The position numbers and the translations under genes were made by a program. The notes below the pieces were generated by a model. That model was not told the origin of the DNA. It made no database searches and saw only the letters and a list, made by a program, of their open reading frames with translations. A stretch of 64,000 bases of DNA from Burkholderia stagnalis. Lineage in GTDB: Bacteria > Pseudomonadota > Gammaproteobacteria > Burkholderiales > Burkholderiaceae. Shown here in pieces: positions 1 through 6,696 of this stretch (positions are counted from its first letter, which is position 1; every line of letters begins with the position of its first letter). The DNA lies in the NCBI RefSeq assembly GCF_902830275.1, contig NZ_CADESW010000012.1:62001-126000 (forward strand), in the 5' to 3' direction.

Positions 1-89
1 GCCGCATACGCGGCGGGCCATGCGAAAGCGGCCGCGCATGCCAGCGCGATCCGGCCGCGCGACGGCCGCGCGGCAAGGGTGAATGACAT
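1..89 (-). CDS. N-terminus of an exported protein (partial), possibly a TonB-dependent receptor
   Basis: An ATG at 89 opens a leftward frame that stays open to the window edge. Its 29 visible residues form a textbook signal peptide: a basic n-region (RPSRGR), a hydrophobic Ala/Leu core and an AYA cleavage motif. AGGAAA lies a suitable distance upstream. It follows the DUF2946 gene on the same strand. In Burkholderia, DUF2946 genes often sit beside TonB-dependent (copper) receptors, so that identity is plausible, but the mature part is outside the window and the function is an inference. Confidence 0.6.
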   Translation of the reverse strand, partial: MSFTLAARPSRGRIALACAAAFAWPAAYA

Positions 90-210
90 GAATCGTTTCC
101 TGAAAACGTGATCGAACGCCGCCGGGCGCCGGGCTGCGCAGCGCGCACGAACCGGCGCGGCGCGCGGCCGGCGCCGCGTGCGGACAGCGCGCCGTCAGGC
201 GCGCGCGAAA

Positions 211-600
211 TCAGATCGAGACGGTTTCAGGCGGGGCGCGCGGCTGGGCAAGGCGGATGCCCTTGCGCACGAAGACGGGAAAAGACGGTGCGGGCGTGCG
301 AACCGTGAAGGTCCGCACGAAATCCGGCATTGCGGGCAGGCTCGCGCCAAGCGCGAGGTTCGCGGCGAAGCCGGGACAGTACACGCAATGCGGTACGCCT
401 GCGTGATCGACCGACGCCGCGCTGCGATCGTCGCCTGCCTGCGCGAGCACGAGATGACGCGCGCCCGCTGCACTGCACAATTCGAGCGTGAGTGCTCCCG
501 ACCCGCTCGATGCAAGACGCGCGTAGCCGACGACGGGCGACAGTACGTTCAGTACCAGCGCCAGCCAGACGAGGCCGATCCATCGCGTCGTTCGTTTCAT
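211..600 (-). CDS. DUF2946 family protein
   Basis: A protein of 129 residues that begins MKRTTRWIGL and has one N-terminal hydrophobic segment (about residues 7-25), consistent with a signal anchor or signal peptide. A Cys-rich patch reads HCVYCPGF. This layout, a membrane-targeted short protein with a paired-Cys motif, matches DUF2946, which often accompanies copper or TonB-dependent uptake genes. An upstream in-frame extension to 687 exists, but the Met at 600 gives a better signal segment. The partial exported-protein gene at 1-89 lies downstream on the same strand. The biochemical role is unknown. Confidence 0.7.
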   Translation of the reverse strand: MKRTTRWIGLVWLALVLNVLSPVVGYARLASSGSGALTLELCSAAGARHLVLAQAGDDRSAASVDHAGVPHCVYCPGFAANLALGASLPAMPDFVRTFTVRTPAPSFPVFVRKGIRLAQPRAPPETVSI

Positions 601-784
601 CGCGGTCCAGGAAAAAGTGCGCGCAAGTATAGCAAGCAGGCGCGCGCTGCCGATTCCGCTGACCGTATGATCGACATGGTCGCGCATGTGCCGTTAATAC
701 AACAGAGACAAAATCTAACGATTCGTTTCTGGCATAAATCTGAGCACGAGGTCGATAATCATTGAACCTGTTGGAGAAACGATC

Positions 785-931
785 ATGGACGAAAAACCGA
801 CCCGCGTGCCGCCCCCGGAGCAAGTGATGAGCCCGGATCCGGAACCCGTTGGCGTGGAATTCCTCGCCGAGCTGCCCGATCACGTGCGGGCATTCTTCGA
901 CGAGCAGCACAAGCTGTACGCGCCGAAGTGA
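785..931 (+). CDS. small acidic hypothetical protein, 48 aa
   Basis: The frame runs from ATG 785 to TGA 929-931 and is preceded by GGAG at 773-776, eight bases before the start. The product is 48 residues, acidic and proline-rich at the N-terminus, and ends in an amphipathic stretch with ELPDHVRAFFDEQHKLYAPK. There is no signal peptide or membrane segment. It is not recognised as a named family. The strong ribosome binding site and coding-like codon use support it. The same frame stays protein-like for 44 codons after the stop (see findings). Confidence 0.6.
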   Translation: MDEKPTRVPPPEQVMSPDPEPVGVEFLAELPDHVRAFFDEQHKLYAPK

Positions 932-1152
932 ACGGCCATTCCGCGCTTTAACCGCTGCGTGACGCCAGTCGACATCGTGCGGTTCATTGCTGCGCATCTG
1001 CCGCAGTTCGCATTGCACCCGGGTCGCAACGGCCTGACGGTGCCGGGTCAGCTCGTCCGCTGATTCCTGGGTCGCGACGCCACGCCGCGCGACTGTCTTC
1101 GTCTATTCTTCTGGTTTTCCACTTCCGGCCCGCCCGGCTCCCGATCGTTCCG

Positions 1153-1746
1153 ATGAAGCATGCTATTCGCGCCGGCCTCGCCGCAGCAGCACTCGGCCTC
1201 GCCCTCGTCTCCTCGCCACGCATCGCCGCCGCCGACGGCGACGACACGGCCCTGACCAACCTCGTCGCGCTCGCGTCGCAACGCCTCGCGCTCGCCGAGC
1301 CGGTCGCCCGCTGGAAATGGGCGAACGGCAAGCCGATCGAGGATCGTCCACGCGAAGCGGAACTGCTCGCGTCGGTCGAGAAGCGGGCGGCACAAGCCGG
1401 CGTCGATCCGGCCTTCGCCAGGACGTTCTTCGCCGATCAGATCGCGGCCAGCAAGGACGTGCAGAACGCGCTATTTGCGACGTGGCGGGCGACGCGGCCA
1501 CCCGAAGGCACGCCGCCCGATCTCGCGACCGGCACGCGGCCGAAGCTGGACCGACTCACGCAGGCGATGCTCGCGGGGCTCGCGCAGGTCGGTCAGTTGC
1601 GAAATGCGCCCGACTGCCAGTCACGGCTCGCACGCAGCATCGCCAACTGGAAGACATTGACGCGCTACGACGCGAACCAGGCGCAGGCGCTCAATACCGC
1701 GCTGTCGCACGTCTGTGCGGCGGGCGGCGCAAGCGCGATCGGCTGA
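1153..1746 (+). CDS. secreted (periplasmic) chorismate mutase, AroQ-gamma type
   Basis: A protein of 197 residues with a clear Sec signal peptide (about residues 1-27, cleaved near AAA/DGD). The mature part is the all-helical exported chorismate mutase fold. R44 in the first helix, K55 in the RWKWANGKPIEDRPRE stretch, E68-E70 and Q96 in FFADQIAASK match the positions of the active-site Arg, Lys, Glu and Gln of the secreted M. tuberculosis-type enzyme. The reaction is chorismate to prephenate outside the cytoplasm, where no normal shikimate supply exists. It stands alone, with no phenylalanine or tyrosine genes nearby, and converges on the exonuclease gene after 10 bases. Confidence 0.85.
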   Translation: MKHAIRAGLAAAALGLALVSSPRIAAADGDDTALTNLVALASQRLALAEPVARWKWANGKPIEDRPREAELLASVEKRAAQAGVDPAFARTFFADQIAASKDVQNALFATWRATRPPEGTPPDLATGTRPKLDRLTQAMLAGLAQVGQLRNAPDCQSRLARSIANWKTLTRYDANQAQALNTALSHVCAAGGASAIG

Positions 1747-1756
1747 CCCGCAGCGT

Positions 1757-2887
1757 CTACTCCGCCGTCGTCGCGAGCGCGGCGAGCGGGATCAGCTGCA
1801 GGCCGCGCGCCAGGTGCGTCTGGAGCAGCCGATGGGTGAAGGGTTCGAACGGCCCGGCCGTATCGTCGGCGGCCAGCCGCGCGGCCGCTTCGAGCGACGC
1901 CGCGGCGCCGAGATAGCGCCAGCCATCGATCACATGGAACATCTTGCGCTCGCCGTGCGCCTCGAACGCCACCGCGCCGTCGAATGGCCAGGGTGCCGCC
2001 GCGCCTGCGCGCGCCTCCGCCGCCGGACGGCGATTGAACGTCGGGCGCAGGCGCGCGATCCACTGCGCCTCGGCGAGCATCGCGCCGAGTTCGTTGCCGG
2101 TTTCCCGCCACTCGACGCGACGCACCTGCTGCGCCAGCCGCATTTCCTTCGCCGAGCGCCGCTCGCCGGTCAACAACGCGCGAAGCCGCTGCCGCACGCG
2201 CACGCTGCGCGCGACATAGAGCGGCTCGTCCGCTTCGCCGAACAACGCATACGCGCCGCACCCGGCCGGCGCGGTATCGAGCCATGCCTCGGTCAGGCCG
2301 CCCGCGAGGCGGAAGTGGCGCGTCGTGCGCGCGATCTGCTCGCGCAGCCGCTCGAGCGGCACGATCTCGTGCAATTGCCGCCAGAACTGCCAGATCAGGT
2401 CGGCATCCGCGAGCGCCCGGTGCCGCGCTGACGGTACGAGGCTGTGCCGTTCGACCAGCGCGTCGAGGCCATGCCGCGATTCGCGCGGAAACAACGCACG
2501 CGACAAGCGCACGGTACACAGCACATCGGGATTGAACGCAAACCCCACCCGCTCGAACTCGGCGCGCAGGAAACCTCGGTCGAAACTTGCGTTGTGCGCA
2601 ACGAACAGCTTGCCGTCGAGCCGCTCGAACAGCGCGGGCGCAAGCGACGCAAAGGATGGCGCATCGCGCACCATTGCATCCGAAATGCCTGTCAGTTGCT
2701 GGATGAACGGCGGGATCGACTGCCCGGGATTGACGAGCGAGGCCCACGTCGACACGCCGGACGGGCCGATCTCGACCACGCCGATTTCGGTGATCCGGTG
2801 TTCGGCAGACGAGCCCCCCGTGGTTTCGAGGTCGACAAAAACGAGCGGTTGTTCGCAGGCGGGATCGGGCGAGCGGGAATCGGACAT
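1757..2887 (-). CDS. DnaQ-like 3'-5' exonuclease fused to a GIY-YIG (Cho/UvrC-like) domain
   Basis: A protein of 376 residues counted from the MSDSRS start at 2887, where homology begins; longer starts only add low-complexity sequence. Residues 14-175 are a DEDDh exonuclease: D19 and E21 in FVDLETTG, D103 in HNASFDRGFL, and H156 with D161 in RHRALADAD. Residues about 205-290 are a GIY-YIG nuclease resembling the UvrC N-terminus and Cho. GIY reads GAY (211-213) and YIG reads YVA (224-226), while a following Arg, E273 and N285 are kept. Such fusions are annotated as epsilon-subunit-like proteins and probably act in DNA repair rather than replication. The last 90 residues are not recognised. Confidence 0.85.
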   Translation of the reverse strand: MSDSRSPDPACEQPLVFVDLETTGGSSAEHRITEIGVVEIGPSGVSTWASLVNPGQSIPPFIQQLTGISDAMVRDAPSFASLAPALFERLDGKLFVAHNASFDRGFLRAEFERVGFAFNPDVLCTVRLSRALFPRESRHGLDALVERHSLVPSARHRALADADLIWQFWRQLHEIVPLERLREQIARTTRHFRLAGGLTEAWLDTAPAGCGAYALFGEADEPLYVARSVRVRQRLRALLTGERRSAKEMRLAQQVRRVEWRETGNELGAMLAEAQWIARLRPTFNRRPAAEARAGAAAPWPFDGAVAFEAHGERKMFHVIDGWRYLGAAASLEAAARLAADDTAGPFEPFTHRLLQTHLARGLQLIPLAALATTAE

Positions 2888-2989
2888 GAAGGAACTGGGA
2901 ATCGGTGCTCCCGTGAGTATGCACCGGCAGGCCGGTCCGCGGCCAGCCCGAAGCGGCCGCGCGACAATTCCGGGCCGCAATAATGCAAA

Positions 2990-3011
2990 AAGCCCCCGCA
3001 TCGCGGGGGCT
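2990..3011 (-). terminator. rho-independent terminator of the cold-shock gene
   Basis: A hairpin with arms AGCCCCCGC and GCGGGGGCT is followed on the minus strand by TTTTTGCATT. It lies 27 bases beyond the stop of the cold-shock gene. Confidence 0.85.
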
Positions 3012-3038
3012 CGGACGTGATCGGCAATACGTGGCGCG

Positions 3039-3242
3039 TCAGATCGCCTGGATATTCGCTGCCTGCTTGCCTTTCGGCCCGACTTTCACGTCGAACGAAA
3101 CACGCTGATTTTCCTTCAGCGTTTTGAAGCCGTCCATCTTGATTTCGGAAAAATGCGCAAACAAATCCTCGCCGCCGTTGTCCGACGTGATAAAGCCGAA
3201 ACCTTTAGCATCGTTAAACCATTTCACGATACCGGTATCCAT
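3039..3242 (-). CDS. cold-shock domain protein, CspA family
   Basis: A protein of 67 residues beginning [10 protein letters not shown]. It is a single cold-shock OB-fold with both RNA-binding motifs, KGFGFI and DLFAHF. These proteins bind single-stranded RNA or DNA and act as RNA chaperones in the cytoplasm. The frame continues far upstream without a stop, but homology starts at 3242, and a GAAGG lies just before that ATG. It is a single-gene unit with its own promoter (3361-3389), a leader of about 110 bases and a terminator. It may be one of several csp paralogues, so no letter is assigned. Confidence 0.95.
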   Translation of the reverse strand: MDTGIVKWFNDAKGFGFITSDNGGEDLFAHFSEIKMDGFKTLKENQRVSFDVKVGPKGKQAANIQAI

Positions 3243-3360
3243 ACCTTCGTTCCCCACTCTATTTTGTTCAAAAAAGCTACTGTTATAGCCGTTTCCCGAA
3301 ATCTCGAAGCGTCGCCTCTGACACCAGCTACACACGCCGCCCGAGGACGGAGTGGTGACT

Positions 3361-3389
3361 TTATAAATTGGACAATCCCATTGCGTCAA
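3361..3389 (-). promoter_or_regulatory. sigma-70 promoter of the cold-shock gene, with long leader
   Basis: On the minus strand TTGACG (3384-3389) and TTATAA (3361-3366) are separated by exactly 17 bases. Transcription would start near 3354, giving a leader of about 110 bases before the ATG at 3242. Long structured leaders are typical of cold-inducible csp mRNAs. The rest of the 3243-3638 gap holds nothing else recognised. Confidence 0.75.
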
Positions 3390-3638
3390 GAGGATTTTTA
3401 GCGAACGTATTATAAAAATTACGCTAATGCCGGTGGAATCGGTACCCGATCGATTTCGATAAATCGATTCCACACAAAAACCTGTCACTATTACCGGGTT
3501 CGACATGGCCATAATCCGCGCCGCGAAAAACCTACCGGGGTCGAATCGCATCGGCAAAAATGCTCGGTATTTTTCCGGGTTGCAGAAAACGGCGGACGTT
3601 GCGATGCTGAACGTCACATCGACGCGACGGAGAAAGTC

Positions 3639-3911
3639 ATGTGGCTGGACGGAATCAAGCGCTTCGCTAGCCGGCTCGGCCGCGTTCGCCGCAAGTCCCG
3701 CGCACTTGCCGACGCCGCCCGCGAAAAGCCCTGCGACGCCGAATTCGATACGACCTGGCATGGCGACCACTGGCAGAACCTGCTCGCGTCGCCGCTCGAT
3801 GCGCGCCACTACGTGATGGAAGACTGGACCTATACCCCGCCCCCGGCCGAGGAAAACCGGGACGCGCCGCCACCCGGCAGGCGCAAGCGCCGCCGCTGGT
3901 ACGAACAATAG
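3639..3911 (+). CDS. hypothetical basic protein, 90 aa
   Basis: Starts with ATG at 3639 behind CGGAGAAAG. The product has a basic N-terminal helix ([21 protein letters not shown]), a central [26 protein letters not shown] segment rich in Trp and His, and a basic proline-rich tail ([14 protein letters not shown]). There is no signal peptide or membrane span. It is not recognised as a named family. A good ribosome binding site and coding-like composition support it. It sits between the cold-shock gene and the small-RNA candidate. Confidence 0.55.
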   Translation: MWLDGIKRFASRLGRVRRKSRALADAAREKPCDAEFDTTWHGDHWQNLLASPLDARHYVMEDWTYTPPPAEENRDAPPPGRRKRRRWYEQ

Positions 3912-3928
3912 AAGCGGGCCCGACGGGC

Positions 3929-4013
3929 AAAAAAAAAGCGCGACTGGGAAGTCGCGCCGACAAAGGTTTGGAGATCTTTTCCGTCAACGAAAAAGTCTGC
4001 TTCGGAAAGCAGA
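3929..4013 (-). ncRNA. candidate small RNA of three tandem hairpins ending in a terminator
   Basis: On the minus strand three perfect or near-perfect hairpins, each with a 4-base loop, lie almost end to end. The first is a 7-bp stem at 3996-4013, the second an 8-bp stem with one G-U pair at 3976-3995, and the third an 8-bp GC-rich stem at 3938-3957. The last is followed by nine uridines (3937 to 3929), a classic intrinsic terminator. No gene lies upstream to be terminated by it. A TATACT -10 box at 4020-4025 places the start near 4013, so the RNA would be about 85 nt. The -35 is weak. No named family is recognised. Confidence 0.7.
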
Positions 4014-4019
4014 GATCGC

Positions 4020-4025
4020 AGTATA
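4020..4025 (-). promoter_or_regulatory. -10 box of the candidate small RNA
   Basis: TATACT on the minus strand, seven bases before the first hairpin. No convincing TTGACA is found 16-18 bases upstream, so the promoter may need an activator or another sigma factor. The rest of the 3912-4412 gap, apart from the small RNA, is the porin leader and holds no further gene. Confidence 0.5.
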
Positions 4026-4412
4026 GCGAGATAACATCCTTTCATTATCCATGCTACGCACAAACCTCTATTGCCGAAGCGACAATAATGACGCTGACGC
4101 AATGGGCGTGGCCGACTGGCCGCTGTCGCGACTGCGCAACGCCTGACACCCGCACCACCCCTTGCCCGCAATCTGCCGCAGCGCCGCAAAGCCTTGATCC
4201 GCAAGGCTCCCGGGCCGACCGAAAATCATTGCGCATTCCAAAATACAGTATTGCTTAAAGTGGCTTCCTCGCCATTCGGAGCCGCTTCTTACACTGAAAT
4301 TGAATTTTGAGACGAGAGCAACAAGCCCGCCCGTGCAGTAGCGCCGATGTCGCGCGCCGCACCGGAGCCCGCAACAGGTTCGCTTCCCTTCATCCGGTTT
4401 GGAGACAGATCA

Positions 4413-5555
4413 ATGAAAAGGACTCTGATCGTCGCGGCATTGTCGAGCGTGTTCGCGACCGCGGCGCACGCACAAAGTAGCGTGACGCTGTATGGCCTGC
4501 TTGACGCCGGCATCACGTACACCAACAACCAGGGCGGCCACAGCGCCTGGCAGCAGTCGACCGGCTCGGTCAACGGCAGCCGGTGGGGCCTGCGCGGCAC
4601 CGAAGACCTCGGCGGCGGCCTGAAAGCGATCTTCACGCTGGAAAACGGCTTCGGCATCAATAACGGCACGCTGAAACAGAATGGCCGCGAATTCGGCCGC
4701 CAGGCATTCGTCGGGCTCGCCCACAACCAGTTCGGCTCGCTCACGCTGGGCCGCCAATATGACAGCGTCGTCGACTATCTCGGCCCGTTGTCGCTGACCG
4801 GCACGCAATTCGGCGGCACGCAATTCGCGCATCCGTTCGACAACGACAACCTCAACAATTCGTTCCGGATCAATAACTCGGTCAAATACCAGAGTGCGAA
4901 CTACAACGGCCTGAAGTTCGGCGCGTTGTACGGCTTCTCGAATTCGACCAGCTTTGCCAACAACCGCGCGTACAGCGTCGGCGTGTCGTACAACTTCATG
5001 GGCTTCAACGTCGCGGCCGCGTACCTGCAGTTGAACAACAACGTGAACGGACTGGCGCAGACGGTCAGCGATCCCGGCGCGGTTGCCGGAGACTGGACGT
5101 TTGCCGCCGCACGGCAGCGCACCTGGGGCGCCGGCCTGAACTACACGTTTGGTCCGGCAACGGCTGGCTTCGTGTTCACGCAGACCCGCCTCACCGATAG
5201 CGTCGCGATCAGCGCCGGCCAATCGGGCGTGACGGGCGGCGTCGGGCTCGCGGGTGGCGTGCGCTTCAACAACTACGAATTGAACGGCCGCTACGCGCTG
5301 ACGCCGGCGCTCTCGCTGGCCGGGTCGTACACGTACACCGACGGCCGCATCGTCGGCCAGAGCCCGAACTGGCACCAGTTCAACCTGCAGGCGGCATACG
5401 CGCTGTCGAAGCGCACCGACGTCTACCTGCAGGGCGAATACCAGAAGGTCAACACGGACGGCCTGCACCTGCGCGCGAACATCAACGGCCTCGGCACGGC
5501 GTCGTCGAACAACAAGCAGGTCGCGGTGACAGCCGGCCTGCGCCACCGGTTCTGA
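4413..5555 (+). CDS. outer-membrane porin, Gram-negative OmpC-like family of beta-proteobacteria
   Basis: A protein of 380 residues from the ATG at 4413, which follows GGAGAC and gives a clean 20-residue signal peptide (MKRTLIVAALSSVFATAAHA). The mature protein opens with QSSVTLYGLLDAG, the hallmark first strand of Burkholderia trimeric porins, and ends in HRF, the C-terminal Phe needed for outer-membrane assembly. Alternating hydrophobic/polar strands and Gly/Asn-rich loops run through the length. It would be a general diffusion pore for small hydrophilic solutes. It is monocistronic with its own terminator. Confidence 0.95.
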   Translation: MKRTLIVAALSSVFATAAHAQSSVTLYGLLDAGITYTNNQGGHSAWQQSTGSVNGSRWGLRGTEDLGGGLKAIFTLENGFGINNGTLKQNGREFGRQAFVGLAHNQFGSLTLGRQYDSVVDYLGPLSLTGTQFGGTQFAHPFDNDNLNNSFRINNSVKYQSANYNGLKFGALYGFSNSTSFANNRAYSVGVSYNFMGFNVAAAYLQLNNNVNGLAQTVSDPGAVAGDWTFAAARQRTWGAGLNYTFGPATAGFVFTQTRLTDSVAISAGQSGVTGGVGLAGGVRFNNYELNGRYALTPALSLAGSYTYTDGRIVGQSPNWHQFNLQAAYALSKRTDVYLQGEYQKVNTDGLHLRANINGLGTASSNNKQVAVTAGLRHRF

Positions 5556-5587
5556 ACGGCGCCGCGCGGTCGCCGCCGGCACGACGA

Positions 5588-5612
5588 AGCGCCCCACGCG
5601 GGGCGCTTTTTT
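5588..5612 (+). terminator. rho-independent terminator of the porin gene
   Basis: A perfect 8-bp stem AGCGCCCC / GGGGCGCT with loop ACGC is followed by a run of six T, 33 bases after the porin stop codon. Confidence 0.9.
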
Positions 5613-5642
5613 CATGACGCGGCAACCGCGCAGCCAACGCGC

Positions 5643-6206
5643 TCAGGCCGCCCCCGGCTCCGGATAGCGCACGTCGAGCACGTCGATCGGCTGCGGGCCG
5701 GCGGGCGTCATCAGCGTGACGGTGTCGCCGATCTTCGCCTTGAGCAGCGCGCGCGCCACCGGCGAGATCCAGCTCACGTGCCCGCGGTCGAGATCGACCT
5801 CGTCGATGCCGACGATCGTGATCGTATGTTCCTCGCCATCCGGCGTCGCATAGTCGATGGTGGCGCCGAAGAACACCTGGTCGGTATTCTCCTGCCGGCT
5901 CGCGTCGACCACTTCGGCGATGTCGAGCCGCTTCGTCAGGAAGCGGATGCGCCGGTCGATCTCGCGCAGCCGCCGCTTGCCGTAGATATAGTCGCCGTTC
6001 TCGGAACGATCGCCGTTCGACGCCGCCCACGACACGAGCCGCACGACCTCGGGCCGTTCGGTATCGATCAGGCTCAGCAGTTCGTCCTTGAGGCGCTTGT
6101 GCCCCACGGGCGTGATGTAGTTCTTCGAGCCCGCCGGGATCGCCGTGTGGGCCTGGTCGAGATCGTCGTCGTCGCCGTCCGACTCTTTGACAAACGCCTT
6201 GTTCAT
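5643..6206 (-). CDS. greB: transcription elongation factor GreB
   Basis: A protein of 187 residues starting MNKAFVKES at 6206. It has an N-terminal coiled-coil domain (about residues 28-100) with the SENGDYIYGKRRLREIDRRI stretch at the hairpin tip, including the acidic residues that enter the RNA polymerase secondary channel. The C-terminal FKBP-like domain contains VSWISPVARALLKAKIGDTV. It rescues backtracked RNA polymerase by stimulating transcript cleavage. The KRRLREIDRR segment distinguishes GreB from GreA. It is longer than E. coli GreB (158 aa) because of an acidic N-terminal extension (ESDGDDDDLD). It converges on the porin terminator. Confidence 0.95.
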   Translation of the reverse strand: MNKAFVKESDGDDDDLDQAHTAIPAGSKNYITPVGHKRLKDELLSLIDTERPEVVRLVSWAASNGDRSENGDYIYGKRRLREIDRRIRFLTKRLDIAEVVDASRQENTDQVFFGATIDYATPDGEEHTITIVGIDEVDLDRGHVSWISPVARALLKAKIGDTVTLMTPAGPQPIDVLDVRYPEPGAA

Positions 6207-6316
6207 GATGCACATTCAACGTGGATTGCGGATGCTTCAAGGGTACACGATGCGTGGCCGCGCAAGCCCGCCTCCAGCATTTTGCGAATAAGGCTTCCCT
6301 TTTTATATAACCCTGC

Positions 6317-6322
6317 TATAAT
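6317..6322 (+). promoter_or_regulatory. -10 box of the tRNA-Arg genes
   Basis: A perfect TATAAT lies 13 bases before the mature 5' end of the first tRNA-Arg. No good -35 hexamer is seen at the usual spacing, so strength is uncertain. Confidence 0.6.
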
Positions 6323-6335
6323 CCCTCTTCTGCGT

Positions 6336-6412
6336 GCGGCTGTAGCTCAGTTGGATAGAGTACTTGGCTACGAACCAAGGGGTCGTGGGTTCGAATCCTG
6401 CCAGCCGCGCCA
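6336..6412 (+). tRNA. tRNA-Arg(ACG), copy 1
   Basis: A complete 77-nt cloverleaf. The acceptor arms GCGGCTG and CAGCCGC pair, the T-loop reads GGTTCGAATCC, and the anticodon stem CTTGG/CCAAG encloses CTACGAA with anticodon ACG at 6370-6372. CCA is encoded. A34 would be edited to inosine by TadA to read CGU, CGC and CGA. Confidence 0.98.
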
Positions 6413-6473
6413 TCTTTAAGGGGCCTTCCCATCGCAGAAGGTCCTGGCAGTTTGAAGTAGTATCGCTTTGCGT

Positions 6474-6550
6474 GCGGCTGTAGCTCAGTTGGATAGAGTA
6501 CTTGGCTACGAACCAAGGGGTCGTGGGTTCGAATCCTGCCAGCCGCGCCA
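6474..6550 (+). tRNA. tRNA-Arg(ACG), copy 2
   Basis: Identical over its full 77 nt to the copy that begins 138 bases upstream, including the encoded CCA and a shared GCGT just before the gene. It is probably cotranscribed with the first copy from the TATAAT at 6317 and ended by the terminator at 6557. Confidence 0.98.
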
Positions 6551-6556
6551 CTTCAG

Positions 6557-6585
6557 AAGGGCCTTCCTCCGGGAAGGCCCTTTTT
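6557..6585 (+). terminator. rho-independent terminator of the tRNA-Arg pair
   Basis: An 11-bp perfect stem, AAGGGCCTTCC with GGAAGGCCCTT, loop TCCG, followed by T-rich sequence. A decayed version of the same hairpin (about 6420-6442) lies between the two tRNA genes. Confidence 0.9.
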
Positions 6586-6696
6586 CTTTTCCCCTTCCCT
6601 TCGCACGAATTGCCGACACGGCCTTCACCCGGTACGCCCCAATGAAAACGGCGGCCCGAGGCCGCCGTCGTATCGCACGCATCAGACGCCCGCGCG

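Noticed and set aside
3039-3908. 289-residue open frame containing the cold-shock domain
   Set aside because: Only the last 67 residues match the cold-shock family; the upstream part crosses the promoter and leader, so it is not translated.
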